DNA of 64,000 bases, from assembly GCA_965221075.1 (NCBI GenBank), contig OZ244865.1, forward strand, positions 2,356,001 through 2,420,000, written 5' to 3'. A program made the position numbers and the translations under genes. Positions within the stretch are counted from its first letter, which is position 1, and each line of letters opens with the position of its first letter. Shown in pieces: positions 17,523 through 27,044 of the stretch. This DNA comes from UBA2970 sp965221075 (GTDB taxonomy: Bacteria > Verrucomicrobiota > Verrucomicrobiia > Limisphaerales > AAA164-E04). Below the pieces are notes generated by a model. It was not told where the DNA came from. It saw only the letters and a program-made list of their open reading frames with translations, and searched no databases.

Positions 17523-18449
17523 ATGCTCGAAGGCGTCCACACCGCCCTGATCACCCCCTTCGCCGGGGGGAGGCTCGACGCCGGACGCCTTCCCGGCCTG
17601 GTGGACCGCCAGATCGAGGGCGGCGTTTCGGGCCTGGTTCCGGCCGGAACCACCGGCGAGTCCCCCACCCTGCACCCCCGCGAGCACCTGGAGCTGATCC
17701 GCCAGGTGGTCCAGGCGGCCGGCGGGCGCGTCCCGGTCATCGCCGGCACGGGAGCCAACTGCACCAGAGAGGCCGTCGAGCTGACCGCCGAGGCCCAGAG
17801 GGCGGGGGCCGACGCCTCGCTGCAGGTCGCCCCCTACTACAACAAGCCCAGCCAGGAAGGGCTCTACCGCCACTTCCGGGAAATCGCCCGGGCCACCTCC
17901 CTGCCCCTCGTCCTCTACAGCGTCCCGGGAAGATGCGCGGTCTCGATCGAGGTTCCGACCCTGGCCCGGCTGCACCGGGAGTGCCCCAGCATCGTGGGCA
18001 TCAAGGAGGCCAGCGGCCAGGTCGATCGGGTCTCGCGCATCCGTGAGGAGCTGGGCAGCGGCTTCCTGATCCTGAGCGGCGACGACGCCACCGCCCTGCC
18101 CTTCCTGGCGGCCGGAGCCGCAGGAGTGGTCAGCGTAGCCTCCAACCTGCTCCCCGGGGAGGTCTCCGGGATGGTGCGCCGCTTCCTCCGGGACGGGGAT
18201 CCGCAGGGGGCGCTGAAGGAGCACCAGAGGCTCTTCGGCCTCTTCCAGGATCTCTTCCTCGAAACCAACCCGGTCCCGATCAAGACCGCGATGGCCGCCT
18301 GCGGGCTGATCGAGCCCGAGATCCGCCTCCCGCTGGCCGCCATGGAGGCATCCCGCCAGGAACGCCTGCTTGGCACCCTCCGCCGGCTCTCCCTTCCGGT
18401 CTCGGAGGAACGGGCCCGGCTCGAGGCGATCCCGGGCTCCCCGCAGTAG
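17523..18449 (+). CDS. dapA: 4-hydroxy-tetrahydrodipicolinate synthase
   Basis: DapA condenses pyruvate with aspartate semialdehyde at the entry to the diaminopimelate pathway. The 308-residue protein shows GVSGLVPAGTTGESPTL, VIAGTGANCT, the tyrosine in LVLYSVPGR and the Schiff-base lysine in GIKEASG. It follows dapF at 13 bases and precedes a small membrane protein gene at 14 bases. Confidence 0.97.
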   Translation: MLEGVHTALITPFAGGRLDAGRLPGLVDRQIEGGVSGLVPAGTTGESPTLHPREHLELIRQVVQAAGGRVPVIAGTGANCTREAVELTAEAQRAGADASLQVAPYYNKPSQEGLYRHFREIARATSLPLVLYSVPGRCAVSIEVPTLARLHRECPSIVGIKEASGQVDRVSRIREELGSGFLILSGDDATALPFLAAGAAGVVSVASNLLPGEVSGMVRRFLRDGDPQGALKEHQRLFGLFQDLFLETNPVPIKTAMAACGLIEPEIRLPLAAMEASRQERLLGTLRRLSLPVSEERARLEAIPGSPQ

Positions 18450-18463
18450 CCGCCCTCCCGGCC

Positions 18464-18700
18464 ATGAGGACCTGGCAGCGGACCGAGAGGCGCCTGCGCC
18501 TCTCCTCCATCGTCCAGGTGCTGCTCTCCCTGGCCATGCTGCTGGCGGGGATCTTCCTCATCGAGCCCTGGCTGGAGGGCCTGCTGTTCCTGGCCTGGTG
18601 GTTCCTCTGCTTCCTGCTGGCCCTGTCGGCCCTCCTCTGCGCCTTGCTGGACTTCCTGATCCTGCGCAGGGTCAAGCGCGCCCTCGGGAAGGACGGCTGA
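18464..18700 (+). CDS. Small two-helix membrane protein (78 aa)
   Basis: Residues about 15-36 and 40-65 are two hydrophobic helices between a basic N-terminus (RTWQRTERRLRL) and a basic C-terminus (RRVKRALGKDG), so both ends probably face the cytoplasm. It sits 14 bases after dapA and is probably cotranscribed. No function can be assigned. Confidence 0.75.
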   Translation: MRTWQRTERRLRLSSIVQVLLSLAMLLAGIFLIEPWLEGLLFLAWWFLCFLLALSALLCALLDFLILRRVKRALGKDG

Positions 18701-18823
18701 ATCCTCCCCGGACCGGTCCCGCTCCACGGGGCCTCGCCGCCGGCCCGCAGGCGGCATGGAGCGGGCCGGGTGCTTGCCCGGCTCCCCCCGCCGGTTCCCC
18801 CGGGAGGCCCGTCCCCTGCGGGG
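18701..18823. terminator. GC-rich hairpins between convergent genes
   Basis: This gap separates converging genes. It contains GGCCCGC paired with GCGGGCC, and the compact hairpin GCCGGG-TGCTTG-CCCGGC. No T-tract follows, so termination here is only a suggestion. Confidence 0.3.
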
Positions 18824-20137
18824 TCAGGCCCGGTCCAGGAAGAGCGGGCGGATGTGCCGCTCGAAGAGGTTGGCGGTCACGTTCCGGGCGATGGACTCCC
18901 GGTGCTCTTCGAGCTGGTCCAGGTATCCGCGGCCCATTCCGGCGGCGATCTTGTAGCCGATGTGGAGCAGCTGGCGGACATGGGGATTGAAATGGGGGGA
19001 GCCCTCCCCGCCGGGAAGGTGGCGGATGGCTTCCACCAGCCGCCGTCCGTCCCATCCCTCCAGCTGCGCCGCGGAGGGAAGGCTTGCGGGATCGATGTCG
19101 ATCACCTCGGCGTAGGGAGCGCAAAGCTCCTCCACCCGTCCCAGGGCCTCGGCGTAGATCCGGCGCACCAGCCCGAGCCCGGTCCCGCCCGCCTCGGCCA
19201 GTCCGATCAGCTCCTCCAGCCAGGTGGTCCCCGCGGTCTTCAGGTGCAGCCCCGCGCCGCTGCGGGCGACGGCGCGTGCGATCGGCGCGTAGAGGGAGAA
19301 CTTGTCGCTCCCGGAGTGCACCGAGAGCTTGAGGCTGGAGGGAAGTCCGTAGCGGCGCGAGGCGTGCGCGACCACCGCCAGATCGTCGCTGAACTCCGCC
19401 TCGAAGCGCCCCACGTCCCCCACGTAGTCCACTCCCTTGTTGAAGCGCCCGCTGAAGCGGGGCGCGATGGTCTGCAGGGGGATCCGCTGGTCGGCCAGCG
19501 CCGCCAGGATCACCAGCAGCTCGGGAGGGGTCTGGGGACTGTCGGTCTCGTCCATGGAGACCTCGGCGACGAAGGGCGCCCCGGCCCGGGACTCGGCGAC
19601 ATGGCGGTGGATGCGCCCCGCCTCCCCCGCCGCCAGCAGGTACTTTCCGGCGATGGAGCGCAGGCGATCCACGGGGATCTGCAGGGGCCGCTCCATTCCC
19701 TGCACGTCCACCCTCCCCTGAAGCTCGGGATGGGAGGCGACGAACCGGTCGATGTCCGCCTCGGGGGCGGCATCGCCGATGCGATCGGCCACGTCGATGG
19801 TGAAGAAGTCGCAGCAGTCCAGGAAGGGCTCGACGTTTCCCAGGTGGATGTGGTCGGCATCCACGTAGTGGGAGAGGCTCCAGCCGCTCTGCCGGACGGC
19901 CGCGTCGGCCGCGTCGCGCACGCTCCGAGGGCTGGAACCGATGGTGGCATGCTCCCGGTGGGACTTGTTCCACACCGGCACCACCTGGACGCCCTGGTCC
20001 AGGGCCTTGCGGCAGGCGGCAAGCTGCGCCCCCGCCTGGTGCCCGAACCGGTCCCCAACGCCCAGGGAGAACCGCTCCAGCCGCATGCCTGCCTGCTCCA
20101 TGCCCCATGCTTGCCAGAGACCAAGCGGATCGCTCAA
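18824..20137 (-). CDS. UxaE-like tagaturonate epimerase family protein
   Basis: The 437-residue protein matches the UxaE family, which interconverts D-tagaturonate and D-fructuronate in hexuronate breakdown. Characteristic blocks are SLGVGDRFGHQAGAQL, VPVWNKSHREHATIGSSP, the putative metal-binding YVDADHIHL, DFFTIDVAD and LSVHSGSDKFSLY. No other hexuronate genes are in the window, so the pathway is only implied. The start could also be the ATG at 20101 or 20086, which would begin nearer the conserved block. Confidence 0.8.
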   Translation of the reverse strand: MSDPLGLWQAWGMEQAGMRLERFSLGVGDRFGHQAGAQLAACRKALDQGVQVVPVWNKSHREHATIGSSPRSVRDAADAAVRQSGWSLSHYVDADHIHLGNVEPFLDCCDFFTIDVADRIGDAAPEADIDRFVASHPELQGRVDVQGMERPLQIPVDRLRSIAGKYLLAAGEAGRIHRHVAESRAGAPFVAEVSMDETDSPQTPPELLVILAALADQRIPLQTIAPRFSGRFNKGVDYVGDVGRFEAEFSDDLAVVAHASRRYGLPSSLKLSVHSGSDKFSLYAPIARAVARSGAGLHLKTAGTTWLEELIGLAEAGGTGLGLVRRIYAEALGRVEELCAPYAEVIDIDPASLPSAAQLEGWDGRRLVEAIRHLPGGEGSPHFNPHVRQLLHIGYKIAAGMGRGYLDQLEEHRESIARNVTANLFERHIRPLFLDRA

Positions 20138-20273
20138 GCGGGAAAGAGGGACGCCGGCGGAGCGCTGGATCCGGATACCAGCTTCTCAAGTACACAGTCC
20201 TGGAGCCCCTCCTGCAGGCCGGGTCCGGCCCTGGACGGCCCGGGCCATGGCGCGCCGGCTTTCCAGTCTGGTG

Positions 20274-20302
20274 TTGACATGGAGCTTGGATAGGCATAGC
20301 AA
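20274..20302 (+). promoter_or_regulatory. Candidate sigma-70-type promoter for the TonB receptor
   Basis: TTGACA at 20274-20279 is a perfect -35 hexamer; after 17 bases TAGCAA at 20297-20302 could serve as a weak -10. It lies about 62 bases before the receptor ATG. The match to -10 is poor, so confidence is limited. Confidence 0.4.
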
Positions 20303-20363
20303 GCGCCACGAGCCGATCCCCGTTCCAGCATCAAGCGTTTCCAGCGCTGTAGCAGCCTGTGCC

Positions 20364-23171
20364 ATGAACCGTAGCGCCCATTGGATCCTCGCAGTCCTTC
20401 TCTTGCCGGGACTTGCCGCCCCCCTTTCCTCCCAGGAGGAAGCGCAGGACGAAGAAGAGCTCACCGGCGTGGAGGAGATGGAGGCGGTCGGCGCCGAAGG
20501 CCAGGCGGCGGCTTCCGCCGACGACGGCGTCTCGGTCCTGGACGTGATCGAGTACGACGATCTGACCACCCAGGGCTACTCGGACGTGCTCCTGCAGCTG
20601 GGCCTGGCCTCCCCCTCGTTCAACGCTCCCCCTGCGGTGGGAAGCAACGGGGACGCGACGATCGTCAGGCCCCACAGCATCTGGGGACTGCCTCCCGACG
20701 CCACCCAGTTCCGGATCAACGGGAAGAGGCGGCACAGGGCCTCGACCATGATCGTCGGATTCGCCGGAACCCACTTCGCCCTGCTGGGAAGCGAGGGCTC
20801 CCAGGGCTCCGACATCAGCACCATACCCTACATCGCCCTGGAGCGGGTGGAGATGATGCGCCACGGCAGCCCGCTGAAGCACGGAGCCAACTCCGGGGCA
20901 GGAGTGCTCAACTTCGTGCTCAGGGACGACGCCCAGGGCGGCTCCGCCGAAGTCCGCTGGGGCGAGTACTACGAGCTGGGGGGAGCGGACTGGACCGTGG
21001 CGGCCAACGCGGGCATGCCCCTGAGGATCCGGAACGAGGACCGGGGCTTCTTCAACTTCAGCGCAGAGTTCAACACCACGGAGGGCACGCGCCGCTCCTC
21101 CCAGGGGATAGACGTCTCGCAGCTGTTCGAGGGAGTGCCCGAGGGAGCCGGAGGCAGCCCCGACTTCTTCACCAACCACGGACTGCCCGAGATCGGCTCC
21201 AGCTACAAGTTCCTCTACAACACCGCCCTGGAGCTGGGCGATCGGGCCGAGATCTACTCCTTCGCCAACTACAACCAGCGCCAGGAGGAGATCGGGTCCC
21301 TGTACCGGCTGCCCATCCCCCTGATCCCCTCGACCGCCAGGGGGCTCTACAGCACCCCCTTCCCCCGGGCCGACCGCTATCCCCAGCTGATCGCCGACCT
21401 GCGCCCGGATCCGGATCCCGAGACCGCGGCCTTCGTGCCCGGCTCCGTCCCGTTCCTCTATCCGGGCCAGTACTTCGATCCCGGCAACCAGGCCACCTGG
21501 CCCTTCAACTCCCGGAACCCCGAGAACCGGGTCGATCCCGGCGATCCCGGCTCCTCGCACAAGTTCCTCTCCATCAACGAATTCTATCCCAGGGGCCTGT
21601 CCCCGAAGATCGACGTCGAGCTGGAGGACTTCAGCTTCGCGGCAGGGATCAGGGGCGGCCTGGAGAGCGGGTGGCGCTACGACCTGAGCGGCGTCGTGGG
21701 CCGCCATTCCACCGAGAGCGCCGTGAGCCAGACCATCAATCCGCAGCTCCTGGCCCATCCCGACTTCGCGGGAAATCCCCACGCCATTCCCAGCAGCTAC
21801 TACGCCGGCTCCCAGGTGGAGACCGACACCTACCTCAACCTGAACGTCTCCCGGGACGTCAACCTGTTCCAGAGTTCGGAACTGGGCCTCGGCCTGGAAT
21901 ACGGGCGGGAGCATTTCGAGACCCGGATCGGGGAGGAGTATTCCTGGTGGGTGGACGATCGGGAGGGAGGCCTTCTCGACCAGGGATTCAGCGGCGGGGC
22001 GGCCAACCACTTCGGCATATCGCCCTACAACGCGCTGGACGCCTCCCGGGACAGCTTCGGAGCCTACGCCGAGCTCTACTCGACCCTCACCGACAAGATC
22101 GAGACCCGCGCCTCGGTCCGCTACGACCACGACGGCGACTACGGCGGCACCGTCAACGGCAGCCTGTCGGCGCTCTGGCAGGTCGCCGATCCGGTGGCCC
22201 TACGCGGATCGCTCAGCACCGCCTTCCGGGCTCCATCGGTGGCCCAGAGCCACTACTCCCGGTTCGGCGCCAACTTCCAGAACTACAGGCACGCCGGAGA
22301 AGAGGGGGGCATCGAGGCCATCGCTCCCCGCCTGAGCAGCTCCGCCATCCTCCCGGCCTACCACGAAGCGGCGGTCCAGCTGGGAGCAAGGCCCCTGGAT
22401 ATGGAACACTACACCAGCTTCAGCCTGGGCGCGGTGATCGACGTCGGCGATCTGCGCCTGAGCCTGGACTACTTCCAGAAGCATGTGGACGATCGCATCC
22501 ACCTCACCGAGTTCCTGGTTCTGCCCGAAGAGGGTTCCGGAGACGGACACGGAACGGATCCCGGAGTGCATTCCGACCCGATGATCGGCAACACCAGGAT
22601 GATCCGCTTCTTCAACAACGTCTTCGACACCCGCACCCAGGGCGTCGACATCTCGGCCAGGTATCCCGTCGAGCACTCGCTGGGAACGACCACCTTCGAC
22701 CTCTCGGCCATTTTCCTCGACACCACGTTCGAGGAGGCGCACGGAGCGGGGCATGTGGCCGATCAGGTCCACATCGGACGCGCTGGATCCGATCACATAG
22801 ACAACGGGCTGCCGCCCTGGCACGCCATCCTCACGGCCACCCACCAGACCGGAGGCTGGGACTTCATGGGACGCCTGCGCTACTACGACTCCTACTCGGA
22901 GTACATCCTCGGCACCGCCCTCTTCGAGCCCAGCAGCCGCCTGCTGGCCGATCTTGAGGCCAGCTACCACTTCAAGAACGGCCTGTCGCTGGCGGCAGGA
23001 GTCCAGAACCTGTTCAACACCTATCCCGACGAATACGAGAACTTCCAGGATCTCTTCGATCTCCCGGCCTTCCTCGCTCCTGCCAGCCTGCAGGTGTCCT
23101 ACCCCTCCATCAACTCCACCTTCGACAACAACGGGGGCTTCTACTACTTCAAGGCCAGCTACAGCTGGTAG
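20364..23171 (+). CDS. TonB-dependent receptor
   Basis: A 935-residue outer-membrane beta-barrel of the TonB-dependent class. Residues 1-22 are a signal peptide ending near LSSQEE. An acidic stretch (23-65) precedes the plug domain (about 66-190), with DATIVRPHSIWGL, FRINGKRRHR and VEMMRHGSPLKHGANSGAGVLNFVLRDD, the usual end of the plug. The rest is barrel with repeated aromatic-ended strands, ending in a C-terminal Trp (YFKASYSW). It imports an unknown ligand, using TonB energy. No specific transporter genes adjoin it. I used the ATG at 20364; the longer frame upstream runs antisense to uxaE-like DNA and has no signal peptide. Confidence 0.93.
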   Translation: MNRSAHWILAVLLLPGLAAPLSSQEEAQDEEELTGVEEMEAVGAEGQAAASADDGVSVLDVIEYDDLTTQGYSDVLLQLGLASPSFNAPPAVGSNGDATIVRPHSIWGLPPDATQFRINGKRRHRASTMIVGFAGTHFALLGSEGSQGSDISTIPYIALERVEMMRHGSPLKHGANSGAGVLNFVLRDDAQGGSAEVRWGEYYELGGADWTVAANAGMPLRIRNEDRGFFNFSAEFNTTEGTRRSSQGIDVSQLFEGVPEGAGGSPDFFTNHGLPEIGSSYKFLYNTALELGDRAEIYSFANYNQRQEEIGSLYRLPIPLIPSTARGLYSTPFPRADRYPQLIADLRPDPDPETAAFVPGSVPFLYPGQYFDPGNQATWPFNSRNPENRVDPGDPGSSHKFLSINEFYPRGLSPKIDVELEDFSFAAGIRGGLESGWRYDLSGVVGRHSTESAVSQTINPQLLAHPDFAGNPHAIPSSYYAGSQVETDTYLNLNVSRDVNLFQSSELGLGLEYGREHFETRIGEEYSWWVDDREGGLLDQGFSGGAANHFGISPYNALDASRDSFGAYAELYSTLTDKIETRASVRYDHDGDYGGTVNGSLSALWQVADPVALRGSLSTAFRAPSVAQSHYSRFGANFQNYRHAGEEGGIEAIAPRLSSSAILPAYHEAAVQLGARPLDMEHYTSFSLGAVIDVGDLRLSLDYFQKHVDDRIHLTEFLVLPEEGSGDGHGTDPGVHSDPMIGNTRMIRFFNNVFDTRTQGVDISARYPVEHSLGTTTFDLSAIFLDTTFEEAHGAGHVADQVHIGRAGSDHIDNGLPPWHAILTATHQTGGWDFMGRLRYYDSYSEYILGTALFEPSSRLLADLEASYHFKNGLSLAAGVQNLFNTYPDEYENFQDLFDLPAFLAPASLQVSYPSINSTFDNNGGFYYFKASYSW

Positions 23172-23487
23172 AGCTCTCCGGAGGGGAACCGCCAAGCCGT
23201 CTCTGCCCCAGGAGAGGAAGAGCCTGTCCAGCCCTCCGGCCCGGGCCGGGAGAAGCGTCCTGCCGTCCGTCGGCCTTCGGCCGGCGTGGCGGCTTCCGGC
23301 TGCACCGCAGCCCGGGAGCGAAGACCTCGGCCGACAGCTCCGGACCGGCGACGCATCCCAGGTCCGCAAGGGGGGAACGGGCTGAGCCGCCTGGCAGGGG
23401 CTTCCATGCCCTGGCGGGAACCGGTGGAAGGAAGGCGATCCCCGAGGCCCCTCGAATCCTCCTGCGGCCGGAGAGGCGCTCAGGCCC
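23172..23487. other. Gap between convergent genes, no gene supported
   Basis: This 316-base stretch separates the TonB receptor and helicase genes, which converge. It is GC-rich and I see no conserved frame, clear terminator or RNA gene. Confidence 0.5.
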
Positions 23488-25590
23488 TCATCCGCCTTCC
23501 CCGGCCCCGGCCTCCTCCGGGGCCGCCACGATCCCCGCGATGCCGTCCAGCCAGCGCCGGAAGCCTCTCCAGGGGACGGCGCGAAGGCTCTCCGCCATCA
23601 GCATGTCCTCCGAGAGGTGCCCCAGGTAGCGGGACCTGGAGGCGAACTTCCTGGCCAGGGAGCGGGGCAGCGATCCGTCCCGCTCGGCCTCGGCGGACCA
23701 CTGCCGGACATCCTCCACGGAGAACTTGGGGGCATCGAAGAGGCCCTCGATCCCCAGGTCGTCCGCCTCGAACGAGGAACCGATCTCCCGCTGCAGCAGG
23801 AACTGCTTCACCAGCTGGTTGTAGGTCCAGCCGCCCCAGGTCCCGAGCCGGTTCGGGCCGAGCTCCCAGCGGGCCGGATCCCGCCCCATCCGCCGCGCCA
23901 GCCCCCGGAGCAGGATCCGGCTCAGCAGCATCCTCCCGGAAGCCGGCAGGATCCTGGCCAGGGATCCGCGGTCCGGCGAGCTTTCCTGGGACAGGTAGGA
24001 GACTCCCCTCTCGCCGGGATCCACCCGCCGGATCTCCCCATGGAGGAAGACCACCTGATCGCTGGGCGCATGGACCGAGGCCTGAACGTCGGACATCGCG
24101 GCCTCTCCGTCGCGCATGTCCCGGACCTGGGTCCTGGCCCCGCCGGCGATCACCGCGTGGATCCGGCCCGAGTCGCCCTCTTCCAGGAGCGGGTCCGACG
24201 GGACCAGGGCCCCCCGGATGTCCTTCAGGTGGCCCTGCCCGATCATGTCCTCCGCCACGGGAGCGTGGCCGGAGGCGCCGGCCAGCCGCTCCAGGCCGGC
24301 GAGCGTCAGGGCGCGATCCTTCCGGCTGACCCGCCAGCAGAGGCTGAGGATCTGCTGGAAGCGGACCGAAGGCCGGTCGTACTCGTGGACATCGTCCAGC
24401 TCGCCCCTGCGCGCGCAGTCCAGCAGGGCCCCGAAGAGCATCTCCCGAAGCCGGGCGCAGTCGCCGATCCCCAGGCTGCCGCACAGCTCGTCGATCGGTT
24501 CGCTGGGGATGTCGGCGCACACCACCTGGCAGGCGCCGCTGCGCCGGTTGCCCCGTCCGATCCGCTGCAGGAAGGAGGTGACGCTCAGGGGGAGATCGGC
24601 CAGGAGGATGGCGTCCACGTCCCCGATGTCGATGCCCAGCTCCAGGGTGGAGGTGGCCACGCAGATCCCGAAGCGATCGCTGCGCATGCTCTCCTCCACC
24701 TTCTCGCGGTGGGCCGCCTTGAGCGCGCCGAAGTGGAGGTGCACCGGCCATCTCGAATCCTGCAGCTGCCGGTGGAGGTGGTAGGAGAGGCGGTGGGCCG
24801 CGTCGCGGGAGTTGGCGAAGACCAGGTGCTTGCAGAGCCCGGCCTTCCTGATCCACCGGGCCAGGGCCGCGGCCTGTCCGCTGCGGTCCTCCTCGCCCGG
24901 GATCGGCTCATGCGGAAGCCACTGGTGGCGTATCTCCCGCGCCCTGCCGTGCCTGTGCAGCCTGGCTCCGTCCCCCAGCCAGATCCGGGCCACCTCCTCC
25001 ATGTCCTCCAGGGTCGCGGTCATGCCCACCAGCTGGAAGGGAGCGTCCCTTTGGTCGGAGGGCGTCCTGGAGGTCCGCCGGATCCGGTCGATCACATGGC
25101 GCAGCTGCTGGCCCCGGGGGCTGCCGTGCATCAGGTGGATCTCGTCGACCACCACCGCACGGACCCGCTCCAGCGCCCTCGCCCGCCGGAGATGGAGGGA
25201 GTCCAGGGCCTCCGGAGTGACCAGGACGCAGAAGCGGCCCTCGGCGCTGCCCAGCTCGTGCCGGTCCCCGGTGTAGCGGGCCACGGCGCCGGGGTGGCCC
25301 TGGCCCAGGACCGAGAGCAGCCGGTGGTGCAGATCGTTGACCAGGGCCTTGGTGGGAGCGACGTAGACCGTGGACAGGAAGCGCCGCCGGAAGGTCAGGT
25401 GCCGCTGGAAGAGCGGCGTGACCGCCGCCTCGGTCTTGCCCGAGGCGGTGGGGGAGGCGAAGAGGACGCTGCGGCCCCGGAGGATGTCGGGCATGACCGC
25501 CGCCTGTCCCGGGTAGGGCATGCGCCGGTGGAAGAAGAGGGGGAAGGCGCCCGGCATCGACTTCCTGAGCCGGGCCCTCTCCTCAAGCAT
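23488..25590 (-). CDS. Lhr-like superfamily II DEAD/DEAH helicase (BrxHI-like)
   Basis: The 700-residue protein is an SF2 helicase. Motif I is ASPTASGKTEAA (about 46-56), motif II VVVDEIHLMHG, motif III GMTATLED, then STLELGIDIGDVDAIL and motif VI QRIGRGNRRSG. Such Q-IGRxGR helicases of Lhr type occur in DNA-repair and defence loci, including BrxHI of type 2 BREX. The last 300 or so residues are a family-specific helical region without a known motif. Its start overlaps the preceding ATPase gene by 8 bases, so the four genes from 29345 to 23488 form one operon. It probably translocates along nucleic acid in concert with the two ATPases. Confidence 0.88.
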   Translation of the reverse strand: MLEERARLRKSMPGAFPLFFHRRMPYPGQAAVMPDILRGRSVLFASPTASGKTEAAVTPLFQRHLTFRRRFLSTVYVAPTKALVNDLHHRLLSVLGQGHPGAVARYTGDRHELGSAEGRFCVLVTPEALDSLHLRRARALERVRAVVVDEIHLMHGSPRGQQLRHVIDRIRRTSRTPSDQRDAPFQLVGMTATLEDMEEVARIWLGDGARLHRHGRAREIRHQWLPHEPIPGEEDRSGQAAALARWIRKAGLCKHLVFANSRDAAHRLSYHLHRQLQDSRWPVHLHFGALKAAHREKVEESMRSDRFGICVATSTLELGIDIGDVDAILLADLPLSVTSFLQRIGRGNRRSGACQVVCADIPSEPIDELCGSLGIGDCARLREMLFGALLDCARRGELDDVHEYDRPSVRFQQILSLCWRVSRKDRALTLAGLERLAGASGHAPVAEDMIGQGHLKDIRGALVPSDPLLEEGDSGRIHAVIAGGARTQVRDMRDGEAAMSDVQASVHAPSDQVVFLHGEIRRVDPGERGVSYLSQESSPDRGSLARILPASGRMLLSRILLRGLARRMGRDPARWELGPNRLGTWGGWTYNQLVKQFLLQREIGSSFEADDLGIEGLFDAPKFSVEDVRQWSAEAERDGSLPRSLARKFASRSRYLGHLSEDMLMAESLRAVPWRGFRRWLDGIAGIVAAPEEAGAGEGG

Positions 25591-26998
25591 CCCGCCGGTA
25601 TTCCTGCAGCGCGGAGAACAGGGCGAAGACCTCGGCGGCGAAGGACTCGTGGTCGAACTTCGCCTGCGGCAGCTCCTCGCCCTCCCAGGGCGTCTCCTCG
25701 GCGCCGCCCGCCTGGGCGGCCTCTGCGACCGCCTGGACCAGCCTCTCCGCCTCCATGGCCCCGTCGTGCCTGAGGAGCAGGGCCGGGACGAAGCCGGCCA
25801 GCCGGGTCCAGTGGCGCAGGACGCATTCCGAGCCGGGAACCTTCCGGTAGTTCTCCTCGCACACCCCGGCGATCCGGTCCCTGAGACGGGGATCGGCCAG
25901 CAGGCGGGCCCGGGTCCCCAGGTGGGCGCCGCACATCGAGAGGAACTGGACCACCCACTGGCGGTACTCGCCGGCGCTGGGCGGGTGGAGCTCCTCCACG
26001 TTCCCCTTCGGCCGGGTCAGGAAGCCCAGCGCGTCCTTCCTGCGCGTGTAGCCGGACCGGACCGAACGCCCCCAGGCACCGTAGTCCCGGTTCTCCTCCC
26101 GGGCGTCGGGAGTCAGTCCTACGAACAGGGCGAACTGGGGGCCCCTTCGCCAGAACTTGGGAATGTCGATGTGGCCGTGCCGCTCCCTCGGGAAGCCGCC
26201 CTTGACCGAGGTCCGGGCGGTCCGGAGCATCAGCTCGAGCAGGTTCCTGGCCTGGAGCAAGCGCATGCCCCCGAACCGGCGCACATGCTCCGCCTCGTCG
26301 ATCACGATCGCCAGGCCCCGGTAGCCGAGGCTCCTGAGCACCGCGGACAGGACCACCAGGAAATGGACATGGAAGACGCTGGTGTCGTAGGTGGTGGGCA
26401 GGATCGGGACTCTCCCCGCCGCGCTGTGCTGCTGCACCAGCCGATTGAACGCCCCGTGCTGGGGGATCTGCCCGAACAGCCACTGGACCGCCCCCAGGAA
26501 GTCCGGAGCCTTCCTGGGATCGGCGACGTTGCAGATGGCCTCCATCCCGGGCCCGAACCAGGGGCAGTGCCGCAGCTCCCGCACCTTGCTCACCTGGGGC
26601 CACTTGCTGCGGATCTCGGTGATCAGGTCGAGGTACCCCTCGTTGCGGTGGCCGTCGGGAGAGCGGGGGAAGGCGAGCCCGCTGACCAGGGCCTTGTAGA
26701 AGCGCGAGCCCTTGGCCGGGTCGGAGTCCTTGGCGTCCACCTCGACGCCGGCGACCACCCAGCCCTCCTCCAGGGCCACCGACTCCACCAGCCGGAGGTG
26801 GTGGGACTTCCCCGCGCCGTAGTAGCCCATGTAGACCCTGCTGAGGCTGCCTTCCGAGGCGAGCAGGCCGCGGATGCTCCGGGCGGCCTCCAGGCCGCCG
26901 ATGGTCAGGTTGTAGAGGTGGTAGGGATCGGCGGGGACCACCCCCATGTTGAAGGCCTCCAGGGCCTGGCGGAAGCTCAGGGGCGCCTCAGGATTCAT
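25583..26998 (-). CDS. BREX_ATP_bind (DUF2791)-like P-loop ATPase, BrxD-like
   Basis: The 471-residue protein has Walker A GYYGAGKSHH at about residues 58-67 and Walker B LAIVIDEAEHV. FRQALEAFNMGVVPADPYHL and EGWVVAGVEVD are typical of the DUF2791 family that includes BrxD and PglY-related ATPases of BREX systems. The rest is helical with no nuclease or methylase motif. Its start follows the sister ATPase gene by 46 bases, and its end overlaps the helicase start. The BrxD-BrxHI order matches type 2 BREX, but the other BREX genes are absent nearby. Confidence 0.8.
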   Translation of the reverse strand: MNPEAPLSFRQALEAFNMGVVPADPYHLYNLTIGGLEAARSIRGLLASEGSLSRVYMGYYGAGKSHHLRLVESVALEEGWVVAGVEVDAKDSDPAKGSRFYKALVSGLAFPRSPDGHRNEGYLDLITEIRSKWPQVSKVRELRHCPWFGPGMEAICNVADPRKAPDFLGAVQWLFGQIPQHGAFNRLVQQHSAAGRVPILPTTYDTSVFHVHFLVVLSAVLRSLGYRGLAIVIDEAEHVRRFGGMRLLQARNLLELMLRTARTSVKGGFPRERHGHIDIPKFWRRGPQFALFVGLTPDAREENRDYGAWGRSVRSGYTRRKDALGFLTRPKGNVEELHPPSAGEYRQWVVQFLSMCGAHLGTRARLLADPRLRDRIAGVCEENYRKVPGSECVLRHWTRLAGFVPALLLRHDGAMEAERLVQAVAEAAQAGGAEETPWEGEELPQAKFDHESFAAEVFALFSALQEYRRDA

Positions 26999-27044
26999 CT
27001 CCAGTCATGCCGGGGGCGTTCGCTTGCCGGGCGCCGAGCGCCGA